Source of the DNA: Hallella colorans
GTDB lineage: Bacteria > Bacteroidota > Bacteroidia > Bacteroidales > Bacteroidaceae
NCBI RefSeq assembly: GCF_003096815.1
Contig: NZ_QENY01000002.1
Span: 124,001 to 188,000 of the forward strand
DNA length: 64,000 bases
Direction of reading: 5' to 3'
Positions 54,301-62,624 of this stretch are shown piece after piece. Numbering within the stretch: the first letter of the stretch is position 1; each line of letters opens with the position of its first letter. The notes below the pieces were generated by a model that saw nothing but the letters and a program-made list of their open reading frames with translations, was not told where the DNA came from and ran no database searches. The position numbers and the translations under genes are program-made.

Positions 54301-55986
54301 GATGAAATAAGCGCCACGCAACTTGTCGTAGGTTATATCCTGTGGGAAATCTATATGCTTGGTGTACGGTTTGTCATCCGCAAAGTCGGTTATGACAAAA
54401 TCTCTCTTGTCATCAAGGCGTTTCACGGTCAGAGTCAACGGAGCGGAAACATTAGCAAGGCCTATTGCCAAGCCAGCGGTATTGCCATGTATTCCCAGAT
54501 TCTGGTTAATCGTAGGAGACATCCAATCGTTTCGTACAACAAATTCAGGCTTGATGGGGTCAATCACAATTTCCTTTTCTATACGCACTTGGTCGCAATC
54601 AGAGCCATATACGAATTTATACGTTCCCGGTTCAGCCACTTCTATTGTCTGTGACCATCGGGTATCAAACTCGTTGATGGGCATAGGCACATCCGTCTTG
54701 ACAGGTGTATCAGGATAAGTGCCATCCTCATTTTGCTTGAACAATTTGGCATAGCGGTGCGCTTCGTCCATGAAGTAATAAGAAAACATATAGTCATCAT
54801 CGTTGCCACGACTATACCCTCCCTGAAAATCATACTTAATGGTGAACTTAGCGTCTTGGTAAGAACAGTCAGCAGGGTTCAAACTTCCCTTTGACGAAGT
54901 GCTAAAGTTCATCATTTTATCAAGTGTACGCACATGCGCATAGTACTCACCCGTTGTTTTTTCTCCACTACAAAGAGTGGAATATTTCAAGCCATAAATC
55001 CTATTTCGTCCTTGTGACGAGAGTTTGGCAGCAGATGCAACCTTGTAAAAACGATAATACTCGCCTGGCGAATATGGCACCGGCATGTCGTAAGCCGGCA
55101 CATGATCCACATCGTAATATTTACCATCAGCATAACTACGCAACTTCAATGTCTGCGCAAGGAGTTCGGTCTGAGCATCCAGCGCATCTTGGTTTTTCGT
55201 TTCAATGGTTGCTCTGAGGTAATAATCAAATGTGCAATCGCCTGTCTGCTTGATGAATATATTCTGCCCAAAAGACACAGTTGTCTTGCCGAAGCCCACC
55301 AACTCAGATTTTTTTGTGTCGGTCTTGCCTTTCGAATCTGTAACGGTCACGTCGATATACTCACCCGATGCCAATCCGTCTACAATCCATGCGCGGTTCG
55401 GGGTGTTCTCCAAGGTTTTCTCCTCAGTGGTGTTGTCTGCGTGATGGATTGTCGCTTTATAGGTAAAAGGAGCTACGCCCTTCTCCACATTCACTGTTAT
55501 GCTACCATTTTTTGTGTCTGTTGGCGACGTGTTACATGTGGCGTCTTTCACTTTGAACGAGATAACAGGAGGATCTGTTGAAGGTATCTCCACTATCTCC
55601 ACGTCGTGCAAGAATGTGTGTGTGGTTCCACCGGATTGCTGGAAATACACCTTATATTTCCCTACTGGCACATTCAGCCATGTTATTTCCCACACATTGG
55701 GATTTACGGTTTTCTGTTTCAGCACATTGTCAGAAAGAAAGCCACTACCATTATTGACAAGGGCTGTCTCATCGGTACTTGTCCGCAACTGTGCCTGTCC
55801 GTTGAGAGCCTCGTCGGCACCCAACGTCACGGTCAACGTGATGCTGCTTAGCTTCTCACCCACGTCAACCTTCGTCACTGTGCTGTTTTCAGGGGTCACA
55901 TTGACAAATGTAACCGCTGATACTACCATACATAATGGCAACATCAACAGCAATAACGCCATTCGTTGTAAATAATTTCTCATCAT
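51385..55986 (-). CDS. Large T9SS-secreted surface protein with SprB-like repeats
   Basis: The start at 55986 (MMRNYLQRMALLLLMLPLCM, signal peptide) was chosen over an earlier ATG at 56016. The roughly 1530-residue product ends in a type A T9SS sorting domain (VYTLSGHVVARFNLP and SLSRGVYIVSAKNG to the terminal RKLIVK), so it should cross the outer membrane and stay on the cell surface. Near residues 140-230 there is a SprB-type repeat (VEKGVAPFTYKATI ... IDVTVTDSKGKT). The middle has further Ig-like beta modules, and FWVGSTSEDFSTASNW TANKVP near residue 975 is a common Bacteroidota adhesin module. Ligand is unknown. Confidence 0.85.
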   Translation of the reverse strand: MMRNYLQRMALLLLMLPLCMVVSAVTFVNVTPENSTVTKVDVGEKLSSITLTVTLGADEALNGQAQLRTSTDETALVNNGSGFLSDNVLKQKTVNPNVWEITWLNVPVGKYKVYFQQSGGTTHTFLHDVEIVEIPSTDPPVISFKVKDATCNTSPTDTKNGSITVNVEKGVAPFTYKATIHHADNTTEEKTLENTPNRAWIVDGLASGEYIDVTVTDSKGKTDTKKSELVGFGKTTVSFGQNIFIKQTGDCTFDYYLRATIETKNQDALDAQTELLAQTLKLRSYADGKYYDVDHVPAYDMPVPYSPGEYYRFYKVASAAKLSSQGRNRIYGLKYSTLCSGEKTTGEYYAHVRTLDKMMNFSTSSKGSLNPADCSYQDAKFTIKYDFQGGYSRGNDDDYMFSYYFMDEAHRYAKLFKQNEDGTYPDTPVKTDVPMPINEFDTRWSQTIEVAEPGTYKFVYGSDCDQVRIEKEIVIDPIKPEFVVRNDWMSPTINQNLGIHGNTAGLAIGLANVSAPLTLTVKRLDDKRDFVITDFADDKPYTKHIDFPQDITYDKLRGAYFIADLPAGKYALDLKDNCNNTATYNFEIPESKLQHYKPKRDEGYKDGVYVGVDCNGNNVVKFDFGPEGDNVAYAYRASTGEQGASSSRKTWASNVDPITPLEKLTGTNYFGAAFVPSLYNGHSYSEGNNIYSAIAKEDRYYNSDEFTIRPAEPGDYARKTYKFDFTDYADKAAFEVFGAMCNRDGKGTGMVSVGVAKGVNVALPVKYELYKTEDGSTLTGEPLRTYKATTTQDVLNVVWKDVEVGKYLVRTIYNGTCEGKKFVQVSPTDIPEPSVETENGFEVKSIINLDITDGMKPLHLYLPVSPYIYNVEWYDITNTPEKKVFDGNDINVTFNEPGVYTYQVRTTFTDRTSCPGSSGGDRIVKFYVTKTDKPNFWVGSTSEDFSTASNWTANKVPTYDEDIVFATEENNNGHAAERDCRLTEGESTLSFWAASLINESGKAMVIPAGSALVVKSGTVGFAHEIKQDGSVDPVRLKIEASAKDVPNGTFIAQYPGAASDKVYAEVQMYVRSRKLEQPTSWTDNLEGSPTKGTTFPVKYTDQFFGIPFKEMSSGMLGGSYIYKYDEAHNAQNQFYQKFVGLKAKAPMTAFAGYSIRNASTTPKMKTMKGYLDFNNVTLTLTQKAPKVNGATNQKDAVNYWGLGQNLFGNSYTAPISSAALAQVVASTHKVENTAYLYHTGSGKDWGDKFETNFEDGAGSYQAVPLFAASDLAFYVIPSMQGFLLQFTPEEVKPNGDNAVLTLDYNRVVTLDTNSPQLAKRFGAAPSETSGSVKFELTGEHAHETMWLLENVNTSDDFDNGWDGFKLGAESMPTTIYSNAKPGMLQVNTTDDLTKANITVKTGKAGNYTLTLTRRRLNQYSDLKLVDLKLQQLVPFDDNKLSYMFTAGEGETATDRFTLVNTTATSFADWATSVSSVDSDINGDATVYTLSGHVVARFNLPHDMTTMKKSLSRGVYIVSAKNGTVTTNRKLIVK

Positions 55987-56126
55987 TGATATCAATAAAT
56001 TTATTTTGTACTTCATATCACATGCCACGCTGCATAGACAAATGCTGGCAGGAAGAATAAAAAGATTAGCGACACACTCCCCAAAAAGCTATATCATCAA
56101 CCGTACAGCGTATCATTAGACATGCG

Positions 56127-56291
56127 TCACTCATCTATCCAGCCAGACCACTTTGCGGGTGTAGTGTTGTCATCATTCTCATTGGTCTCTGGCTGCAATT
56201 CCGCATCATCATCACCAGAGCCAATGTTTGGTCCCACAAAGGCTTGAGACGCCAATACTATAGCACTGGGAGAAATGTAATTTTTCTTCAT
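56127..56291 (-). CDS. 54-residue peptide of the MKKxYxxP type
   Basis: The frame reads MKKNYISPSAIVLASQAFVG and continues as an acidic tail to a stop at 56127-56129 (GDDDAELQPETNENDDNTT, then PAKWSGWIDE). Short peptides starting MKKxYxxPxxxV are common in Prevotella and relatives but not characterised. The charge split, hydrophobic N-half and acidic C-half, looks coding rather than random. It is 140 bp before the T9SS protein start on the same strand and behind a consensus promoter, so both are probably co-transcribed. Function is unknown. Confidence 0.65.
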   Translation of the reverse strand: MKKNYISPSAIVLASQAFVGPNIGSGDDDAELQPETNENDDNTTPAKWSGWIDE

Positions 56292-56477
56292 TGTTAGTTA
56301 TTTTCTATTTATTTTATTTTTCAAAAGACATCAATTCGCCATAGGATTAGACTGCCATACGCACATCTATACATGTCAAAAAGCACATGTATCAGCAATG
56401 ACACATCGTACCATCTATACCCTAAGCTAAAAAATCGTTTCCGCACAAGCCCCAAATAACAATTGGAGATTGCGCTG

Positions 56478-56501
56478 CAAAGGTAAAAATTTTACCCCCC
56501 C
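56478..56501 (-). promoter_or_regulatory. Promoter with poly-G spacer for the peptide-adhesin locus
   Basis: Minus strand -7 box TACCTTTG (56478-56485), preceded nine bases upstream by a run of seven G (56495-56501), which lies inside the -33/-7 spacer. The transcript would have a leader of about 180 bases carrying the hairpin ATACATGT/ACATGTAT (56369-56392). No TTTG is at the ideal -33 place. Confidence 0.6.
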
Positions 56502-56570
56502 ATTATTATAAAATATGTTAATGTTATCTAAATTAAATATATTTTAAAAGCCTGCAGCAGTAAAAAAGCA

Positions 56571-56600
56571 TTGCGTTTTACGATAAAAAACTTAAATTTG
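56571..56600 (+). promoter_or_regulatory. Promoter of the coiled-coil protein gene
   Basis: TTG at 56571-56573 and TAAATTTG at 56593-56600, spacer 19 bases. The leader is about 90 bases. Confidence 0.7.
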
Positions 56601-56694
56601 CACGACGATAAAATAACATTTACACATTCTAACAATGTGATTTCGGCAAAAACCAATGCTCCGCATAGTGACGAACTCACACAAATTGAAAACA

Positions 56695-57567
56695 ATGAAA
56701 AAGAAAATTCTCGTTCCTATCATATTGATTATCGTGCTCCTCGCGGGTGCTATCGTATGGCTTTTCATTGACCGTGACAAGCAACAACAAGAAAAACAAC
56801 AGATGATAGAGTTGGCCGAGATGGACAAGAAAGAGATGGAGAACCAATATGAACAGTTCGCTATGCAATACAGCGAGATGAAAACACAAATAAACAACGA
56901 CTCCATCATTGCCCAACTGACTCAAGAACAGGAGAAAACACAGCGTCTGCTGCAAGAGCTTCGACAAACCAAAAGCACCGACGCTCGTGAGATAGCGCGG
57001 CTCAAAAAAGAGTTGGCCACGGTCAGGGCGGTACTGCGTAGCTATGTCATCGAGATAGACTCTTTGAACCGTCTCAACCAAAACCTCACGGCAGAGAACA
57101 CGCGTATAAAGGGGCAATACGAGGAAGCCAACAAACAAATAGCCGGTCTCAACACCGAGAAAGAGAGCCTTTCCGAGAAAGTGGCCATCGCCGCACAGCT
57201 CGACGCCATCGGTATAGACCTTACGGGACTTGACAAACGCAACAAGCCCACCAAGAAAATAAAAAAGACCAAAGCCTTGCAGGTAAGCTTCGCATTGGCT
57301 AAAAATGTCACGGCACAGAGTGGCAACAAAGTGGTTTATGTGCGCATCAACACTCCCACGGGCACTCTCCTTGGCGGCGCAGGCACTTTCGCGTATGAAA
57401 ATCGCAGCCTCGAGTGCTCCATGAAACGCAATGTCGAATATGGCGGCAAAGAGACTCCGGTGACACTCTATTGTGGGGTGACCGAGAGCTTGCAAGCCGG
57501 AACCTATCGCGTGAGCATCTTTGCCGACGGCAATATGATAGGAAGCAAGAACTTTGTGCTACAATGA
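56695..57567 (+). CDS. Membrane-anchored coiled-coil protein
   Basis: The 290-residue protein has one N-terminal membrane helix (ILVPIILIIVLLAGAIVWLF), a long coiled coil at about residues 28-170 rich in Gln/Glu/Lys, and a compact C-terminal beta domain (about 195-290: KALQVSFALAKNVTAQSGNK ... YRVSIFADG). The topology puts the coil and beta domain outside the cytoplasm. Similar proteins occur in Bacteroidales, but I know no assigned function. The start at 56695 follows an 94-base leader. Confidence 0.8.
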   Translation: MKKKILVPIILIIVLLAGAIVWLFIDRDKQQQEKQQMIELAEMDKKEMENQYEQFAMQYSEMKTQINNDSIIAQLTQEQEKTQRLLQELRQTKSTDAREIARLKKELATVRAVLRSYVIEIDSLNRLNQNLTAENTRIKGQYEEANKQIAGLNTEKESLSEKVAIAAQLDAIGIDLTGLDKRNKPTKKIKKTKALQVSFALAKNVTAQSGNKVVYVRINTPTGTLLGGAGTFAYENRSLECSMKRNVEYGGKETPVTLYCGVTESLQAGTYRVSIFADGNMIGSKNFVLQ

Positions 57568-57601
57568 GATCTGATTGGGCACATGAGTTGACATATCACA
57601 T

Positions 57602-57634
57602 AGAGCCATGACTCCAATCGGTCATGGCTCTTTT
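57602..57634 (+). terminator. Terminator of the coiled-coil protein gene
   Basis: GAGCCATGAC (57603-57612) pairs with GTCATGGCTC (57621-57630), followed by TTTTCATTTT. The stem core GCCATGAC/GTCATGGC is the same as in the terminator at 44121. Confidence 0.85.
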
Positions 57635-57638
57635 CATT

Positions 57639-59786
57639 TTATAACGGCATGCGAAAATCGCATCCCTCTCGCCAACGCGAGCAGCCCAAAGCGGTCTTGC
57701 CCCTGATGACCGTGCCCTGTCCACACTTGGGGCACACGTCTCCCACCTTGACAGCAAGATTTGTGGCTTTGGCGGCCGTGAGGTTATCGCCAACGCTCTC
57801 TTTGTTGACCGTGTGCCCATCTTGCGCCGACGCAGCCGCCATGCCACCCTCGCCCACCATTTTGGCTGGCCTCTTCGATGTTTTTGAACCACTCGCTTTG
57901 ACGCCTCGCACTGTCTTTTTCTTGGCCGAGCCAGTGGGTTTTGGAGCTGGCTCCGGCTCCGCGCACGCTATCTGTCGGTTGCTACTGTCGTGCATCACGT
58001 CTTGAACAATCTTGTAGACCTGCTCTTTCAATTCGCCAACAAACTGTTCGGCGCTGTATCGATGATGCTCTATGTCGCGCAGTTTCTTCTCCCAAATGCC
58101 CGTCAGCTCACAACTTGTGAGCAGTCGTTCGTGTATGGTGTCTATCAACTGGATACCCGTTGGTGTGGCCACAAGGTTCTTGCGTTCCCTCCTTATGTAA
58201 TGACGCTTGAAGAGTGTCTCTATGATTCCAGCCCGCGACGATGGCCGCCCAATGCCGTTTTCCTTCATGGCAGCCCTCAGTTCGTCGTCGTCAACAAACT
58301 TGCCAGCCGTCTCCATAGCCCTCAAGAGAGTGGCCTCGGTGTAGTGTTTGGGTGGCGTGGTCTGCTTCTCGGTCAGCGTGGGATGGTGCTCTCCCGTCTC
58401 GCCTTTCACAAAAGTGGGCAGCGTGCGCTCCTCATTGGCTTTTTTGCCATCGTCCTCGTCCTGCTCATCATCCTTGCTATAGACAGTTCGCCAGCCCGCA
58501 TCCAAAATTTCCTTGCCGGTGGCTTTTAGTTCCACCTTGTCAACGACACCCAGCACTGTGGTGGTGGAAAACTTGCAATCAGGATAGAACGCGGCCACAA
58601 AGCGACGGGCAATCAGGTCGTACACCTTCATTTCCATATCCGACAGCCCCACCGCTTGCTGACCCGTGGGAATGATGGCGTGGTGGTCTGTCACCTTGGA
58701 CGAGTCGAAAACACGTTTCGGCTTGGGCAACTTGGCACTCGTCATGGCCAATGTCTTGATGATGTCGAGATAAGGTTTCTTGCCCGACACCTTAATTTGG
58801 CTCACACCATTCAATATATTGGGACATTGCGGATAGATGTCGTCAGGGAGATATTGAGTGTCCACGCGAGGATAGGTGGTCAGCTTTTTTTCGTAAAGCG
58901 CTTGTATCAAGTTGAGTGTCAACTCCGCCGAGAATCCAAATTTTCGATTGCAATCCACCTGCAACGAAGTCAGGTCATACAACTGCCGAGGCTGCTCCTT
59001 GCCTTGTTTTTTCTGCACGCGAGTCACCGTGAAAGGCGTGCCGTCTATGAGCGCAAGGTCTCTCTCACCCTCCTCCTTGACCATGTACCTGCCCTGCGTG
59101 GCCGTGAACAGGGTGTCTCTATACACCGTGGACAGCACCCAATAGGGTTCTGGCACAAAATGGTCTATCTCTTTCTGTCTACTCACGATGAGCGCGAGCG
59201 TTGGCGTCTGCACTCTTCCCACCGACAGCACCTGCCGATCGCGAGCGTACATCAGCGTATACAAGCGCGTGGCGTTCATCCCTAACAGCCAGTCGCCTAT
59301 GGCGCGGCACAGCCCCGCCATGTACAGGCTGTCATAGTCGGCCTGTGCCCGAAGGTTCTTGAAGCCGTCCTTGATGGCCTCGTCAGTCATTGAGGATATC
59401 CATAGCCGCCTGACCGGGCACGTCGCCTTGGCCAACTGCATGACCCACCGCTGTATCAACTCACCCTCTTGCCCAGCGTCACCACAGTTCACTATCTCGT
59501 CAGCGTTGGCATAGAGACGCTCAATGGTTTTGAACTGACGCTCTATGCTGTCGCCCGGTATGAGCTTAATGCCAAACCTATCCGGCACCATGGGCAAGGC
59601 TGCCAATGTCCAAAACTTCCAATTGGTGAGATAGTCATTAGGCTCTTTCAATTCGCACAGATGCCCAAAAGTCCATGTCACTTGGTAGCCATTGCCCTCC
59701 ATGTAACCGTCCTTGGATGCCGTGGCACCGAGAATACGCGCTATGTCGCGCGCCACGCTGGGTTTCTCCGCTATACAAACTATCAT
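57639..59786 (-). CDS. topB: DNA topoisomerase III, type IA
   Basis: The 715-residue protein nicks and passes single strands, mainly to separate linked DNA. The Toprim domain (AEKPSVARDIARILGA, then GDAGQEGELI) is followed by the catalytic domain with the active-site Tyr in LTTYPRVDTQYL (near residue 305) and GIGRPSSRAGIIETL. The C-terminal region has a basic, low-complexity linker (near 625-660) and one C4-type zinc ribbon (CPKCGQGTVIRGKTALGCSR). Its length and zinc ribbon match the broad-host TopB of Bacteroidota chromosomes; conjugative-element TopB is also possible, but no transfer gene is near. Confidence 0.93.
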   Translation of the reverse strand: MIVCIAEKPSVARDIARILGATASKDGYMEGNGYQVTWTFGHLCELKEPNDYLTNWKFWTLAALPMVPDRFGIKLIPGDSIERQFKTIERLYANADEIVNCGDAGQEGELIQRWVMQLAKATCPVRRLWISSMTDEAIKDGFKNLRAQADYDSLYMAGLCRAIGDWLLGMNATRLYTLMYARDRQVLSVGRVQTPTLALIVSRQKEIDHFVPEPYWVLSTVYRDTLFTATQGRYMVKEEGERDLALIDGTPFTVTRVQKKQGKEQPRQLYDLTSLQVDCNRKFGFSAELTLNLIQALYEKKLTTYPRVDTQYLPDDIYPQCPNILNGVSQIKVSGKKPYLDIIKTLAMTSAKLPKPKRVFDSSKVTDHHAIIPTGQQAVGLSDMEMKVYDLIARRFVAAFYPDCKFSTTTVLGVVDKVELKATGKEILDAGWRTVYSKDDEQDEDDGKKANEERTLPTFVKGETGEHHPTLTEKQTTPPKHYTEATLLRAMETAGKFVDDDELRAAMKENGIGRPSSRAGIIETLFKRHYIRRERKNLVATPTGIQLIDTIHERLLTSCELTGIWEKKLRDIEHHRYSAEQFVGELKEQVYKIVQDVMHDSSNRQIACAEPEPAPKPTGSAKKKTVRGVKASGSKTSKRPAKMVGEGGMAAASAQDGHTVNKESVGDNLTAAKATNLAVKVGDVCPKCGQGTVIRGKTALGCSRWREGCDFRMPL

Positions 59787-59807
59787 ACTTCGTTTCGTTC
59801 AGAAGCA

Positions 59808-59815
59808 CAAAGTTA
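59808..59815 (-). promoter_or_regulatory. -7 box of topB
   Basis: TAACTTTG on the minus strand, 21 bases before the ATG at 59786. It is divergent from the lutA promoter. Confidence 0.6.
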
Positions 59816-59869
59816 GTAAAATCTTTGGTTAAATAATGCCAAAATAACTATCTAATCACAAATAATAGG

Positions 59870-59877
59870 TAAATTTG
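59870..59877 (+). promoter_or_regulatory. -7 box of the lutABC operon
   Basis: TAAATTTG, 24 bases before the lutA start at 59902. Confidence 0.6.
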
Positions 59878-59901
59878 CTTATCGGTTCTAACAAGAACAT
59901 T

Positions 59902-60642
59902 ATGAAGATTGGATTATTTATACCTTGTTATGTAGATGCCCTATTCCCCGAAGCGGGTATCGCCACCTACAAACTTTTGCAGCATTTAAATCTTGACGTG
60001 GTGTATCCCGAGCGACAAACTTGCTGCGGACAGCCCATGGCCAACGCTGGTTTTGAGCGCATGGCCGTGCCGTTGGCGCGCAAATATGGCGACATGTTTA
60101 ACGGCGTGGACTATGTGGTCATGCCATCAGCGTCGTGCGCCGCCTACGTGCGCAATTTCTATCCCAAGCTGCTCAACACCGACGAGCACCCATGCGTCAG
60201 CGCACAAAACACCATGGATATTGTGGAGTTCCTGCACGACGTGATGAAGGTGAAATCGTTGCCCGGCAGTTTTCCCCACGTGGTGAGCGTGCACAACAGT
60301 TGCCACGGTGTGAGAGAGCTTGGGCTATCGTCGCCCTCGGAGCGTAACATTCCACCTTACAACAAAATCATCGACCTGCTGAAGCTCAAGCAGGGTATTG
60401 ACATTCGCCAGCCCGAACGACCCGACGAATGCTGCGGTTTTGGTGGCATGTTCGCCGTGGAAGAGCCCGACGTGTCTATCCGCATGGGCACGGACAAGAT
60501 AGACAGGCACATGGCCACGGGCGCGGAATATGTCACCGCCCCCGACTCCTCGTGCCTCATGCACATGGCCGGACTGGCCAAGCGGCAACATAAAGACATC
60601 AAATTCATCCACGTTTCACAAATATTGGCCGAAGGCCTTTAA
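59902..60642 (+). CDS. lutA: Lactate utilization protein LutA (LldE)
   Basis: LutA is one of three subunits of the iron-sulfur L-lactate dehydrogenase that passes electrons to the membrane. The 246-residue protein has two cysteine-rich CCG modules: TCCGQPMANAGF near residue 42 and ECCGFGGMFAVEEP near 180, with single Cys in IPCYVDALFPEAG and HNSCHGVRELG. The start at 59902 gives the family N-terminus MKIGLFIPCYVD. LutB begins 11 bases after the stop. Confidence 0.94.
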   Translation: MKIGLFIPCYVDALFPEAGIATYKLLQHLNLDVVYPERQTCCGQPMANAGFERMAVPLARKYGDMFNGVDYVVMPSASCAAYVRNFYPKLLNTDEHPCVSAQNTMDIVEFLHDVMKVKSLPGSFPHVVSVHNSCHGVRELGLSSPSERNIPPYNKIIDLLKLKQGIDIRQPERPDECCGFGGMFAVEEPDVSIRMGTDKIDRHMATGAEYVTAPDSSCLMHMAGLAKRQHKDIKFIHVSQILAEGL

Positions 60643-60653
60643 GCTATCACACA

Positions 60654-62027
60654 TTGACTACCATACACGCACAACGGGCGCGGCAACTGCTGCAAGACCC
60701 TGAGAAAATTTCACGCCACGACCAGACTTTCTGGTTGATGCGCACCAACAGAGACCATGTGGCCCAACAACTGCCCGAATGGGAGTCGTTGCGGGAACAT
60801 GCCTCCGCCATCAAACGTCACACCATCACCCATCTGGCCGACTATCTGGAGATGTTCTCCAAACAGTTGGAGAGCCGAGGGGTCATCGTGCACTGGGCCC
60901 AAGACGCCCAAGAGCTGAACGAGATGGTGTATGGCATACTCGAGACACACAAGGTGAACAAACTGGTCAAGTCCAAGTCCATGCTCACCGAGGAATGCCA
61001 ACTGAACCCTTACCTTGAGGCACGCGGCATAGACGTGGTGGAGAGCGACCTCGGAGAGCGCATACTCCAACTGCTGCACAGCAAGCCCGCGCACATCGTC
61101 GTGCCCGCCATACACATCACCCGGCAACAGGTGGCCAAGCTGTTCGAGGAGCGTGGCATCTCTGCCGACAAGGGAAACGACGACCCCACCTATCTCACCT
61201 ATTGCGCCCGCAAGAACCTGCGCGGCGAGTTTATGCAGGCGCAAGCCGGCCTGACGGGCGCCAACTTTGGCGTGGCCAAGACCGGCGACATCGTGGTATG
61301 CACCAACGAGGGCAACGCCGACATGACAACGTCCATGCCCAAGCTGCACATCGTGACCATGGGCATAGAGAAATTGGTGCCCGACTACGCCTCCTTGGCG
61401 GTGTTCCAACGGCTGCTGTGTCGCAGCGGCACAGGGCAGCCCACCACGTCATTCACATCGCATTTCAGGCAGGCTCGGCCCGGCGGAGAGATGCACGTGG
61501 TGCTATTGGACAACGGACGGAGCGAAATACTCGCCAACGCCAAGCATTGGGAGACGCTCAAGTGCATCAGATGCGGCGCATGTATGAACACCTGCCCAGT
61601 GTATCGCAGGTCTACGGGAGCGAGCTACACCTATTTTATTCCCGGACCCATCGGCGTAGACTTGGGCATGCTCAAAGACCCCGCCAAATACTGCGACAAC
61701 GTATCGGCATGCTCGCTATGCTTGAGTTGCGACAACGTGTGCCCCGTGATGCTCAAGCCCGGGTCGCAAATATACGACTGGCGACAAGATCTTGAGAGCA
61801 TAGGCAAGGCCGACACGATGAAGAAACTCATGTCGGAGGGCATGAGCTTGTTGTTCGATCACCCATCGCTATACACCACGGCACTGAAAGTGGCGCCGAT
61901 AGCCAACTATGTTCCCGACTCTATGGTACACTCGCGCAAGCTCAACGCATGGGGCATAGGGCACGCATTGCCCAAGTTCGCGGGCGAGTCGTTCCATGAA
62001 TGGTGGAAAAAACATCACACCAAATAA
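60654..62027 (+). CDS. lutB: Lactate utilization protein LutB (LldF)
   Basis: The 457-residue protein combines a LUD domain with two 4Fe-4S clusters: CIRCGACMNTCPVYR near residue 305 and CSLCLSCDNVCPV near 350, the layout of the lactate-oxidising complex. The start is TTG at 60654, placed 11 bases after lutA; the first ATG (near residue 29) is past the conserved N-terminus ARQLLQDPEKISRHDQTFWL, so TTG is favoured. It oxidises lactate to pyruvate with LutA and LutC. Coding GC is higher here than in many neighbours. Confidence 0.94.
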   Translation: MTTIHAQRARQLLQDPEKISRHDQTFWLMRTNRDHVAQQLPEWESLREHASAIKRHTITHLADYLEMFSKQLESRGVIVHWAQDAQELNEMVYGILETHKVNKLVKSKSMLTEECQLNPYLEARGIDVVESDLGERILQLLHSKPAHIVVPAIHITRQQVAKLFEERGISADKGNDDPTYLTYCARKNLRGEFMQAQAGLTGANFGVAKTGDIVVCTNEGNADMTTSMPKLHIVTMGIEKLVPDYASLAVFQRLLCRSGTGQPTTSFTSHFRQARPGGEMHVVLLDNGRSEILANAKHWETLKCIRCGACMNTCPVYRRSTGASYTYFIPGPIGVDLGMLKDPAKYCDNVSACSLCLSCDNVCPVMLKPGSQIYDWRQDLESIGKADTMKKLMSEGMSLLFDHPSLYTTALKVAPIANYVPDSMVHSRKLNAWGIGHALPKFAGESFHEWWKKHHTK

Positions 62028-62042
62028 CCACACGCGCACATT

Positions 62043-62624
62043 ATGAGAAAAGAAGACCTGTTAGAAAAAATACGCCAAAACACCACCGAGCAATACGACA
62101 TGCCCGACATGGAGATTGCCGCCACAACCTATCCGGACGTTTACGCCAAATTCGTGGAGACCACAAGAACAGCGGGTGCCAAAGTGGTTGAGGCGCGAAA
62201 GACCGACGACCTCAACCAAATGGTGCGCAACTTGTACCCAGACGCGAAAGTGTTCGCGTCCAATTTGCCATATATCAGCATAGCGCAAAAAAATCCGGAC
62301 ACGGTGTCGGAAGCCTCTGATCTTGACCACACCGACGTGGGCATCGTGCAGGGAACCATTGGGGTGGCGGAGAACGCATGCGTCTGGGTGCCGCAAACCA
62401 TGAAGGAAAAAGCGGTGTGTTTCATCTCGGAATATCTCGTCATACTGCTTGACAAGCAAAACATCGTGAGCAACATGCACGAGGCATACAAACGCATAGA
62501 TATGGACCCACGGTATAATTTCGGAACATTCATCAGTGGGCCGTCCAAGACCGCCGACATAGAGCAAGCGCTCGTGATGGGCGCCCAGGCAGCGCGCGGG
62601 GTGACGGTGATGATACTCGATTGA
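62043..62624 (+). CDS. lutC: Lactate utilization protein LutC (LldG)
   Basis: The 193-residue protein is a single LUD domain with DHTDVGIVQGTIGVAENACV and the conserved C-terminal SGPSKTADIEQALVMGAQAA. It completes the LutABC complex and follows lutB by 15 bases. No lactate permease or LutR-like regulator is adjacent. MurQ-derived D-lactate could only be used if the stereochemistry were converted, since LutABC is an L-lactate system. Confidence 0.93.
   Translation: MRKEDLLEKIRQNTTEQYDMPDMEIAATTYPDVYAKFVETTRTAGAKVVEARKTDDLNQMVRNLYPDAKVFASNLPYISIAQKNPDTVSEASDLDHTDVGIVQGTIGVAENACVWVPQTMKEKAVCFISEYLVILLDKQNIVSNMHEAYKRIDMDPRYNFGTFISGPSKTADIEQALVMGAQAARGVTVMILD

Noticed and set aside
57639..59786. 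topB as a sign of a conjugative transposon
   Set aside because: Conjugative elements in Bacteroidota often carry topB, but there are no tra, mob or integrase genes on either side, and neighbours are core genes.
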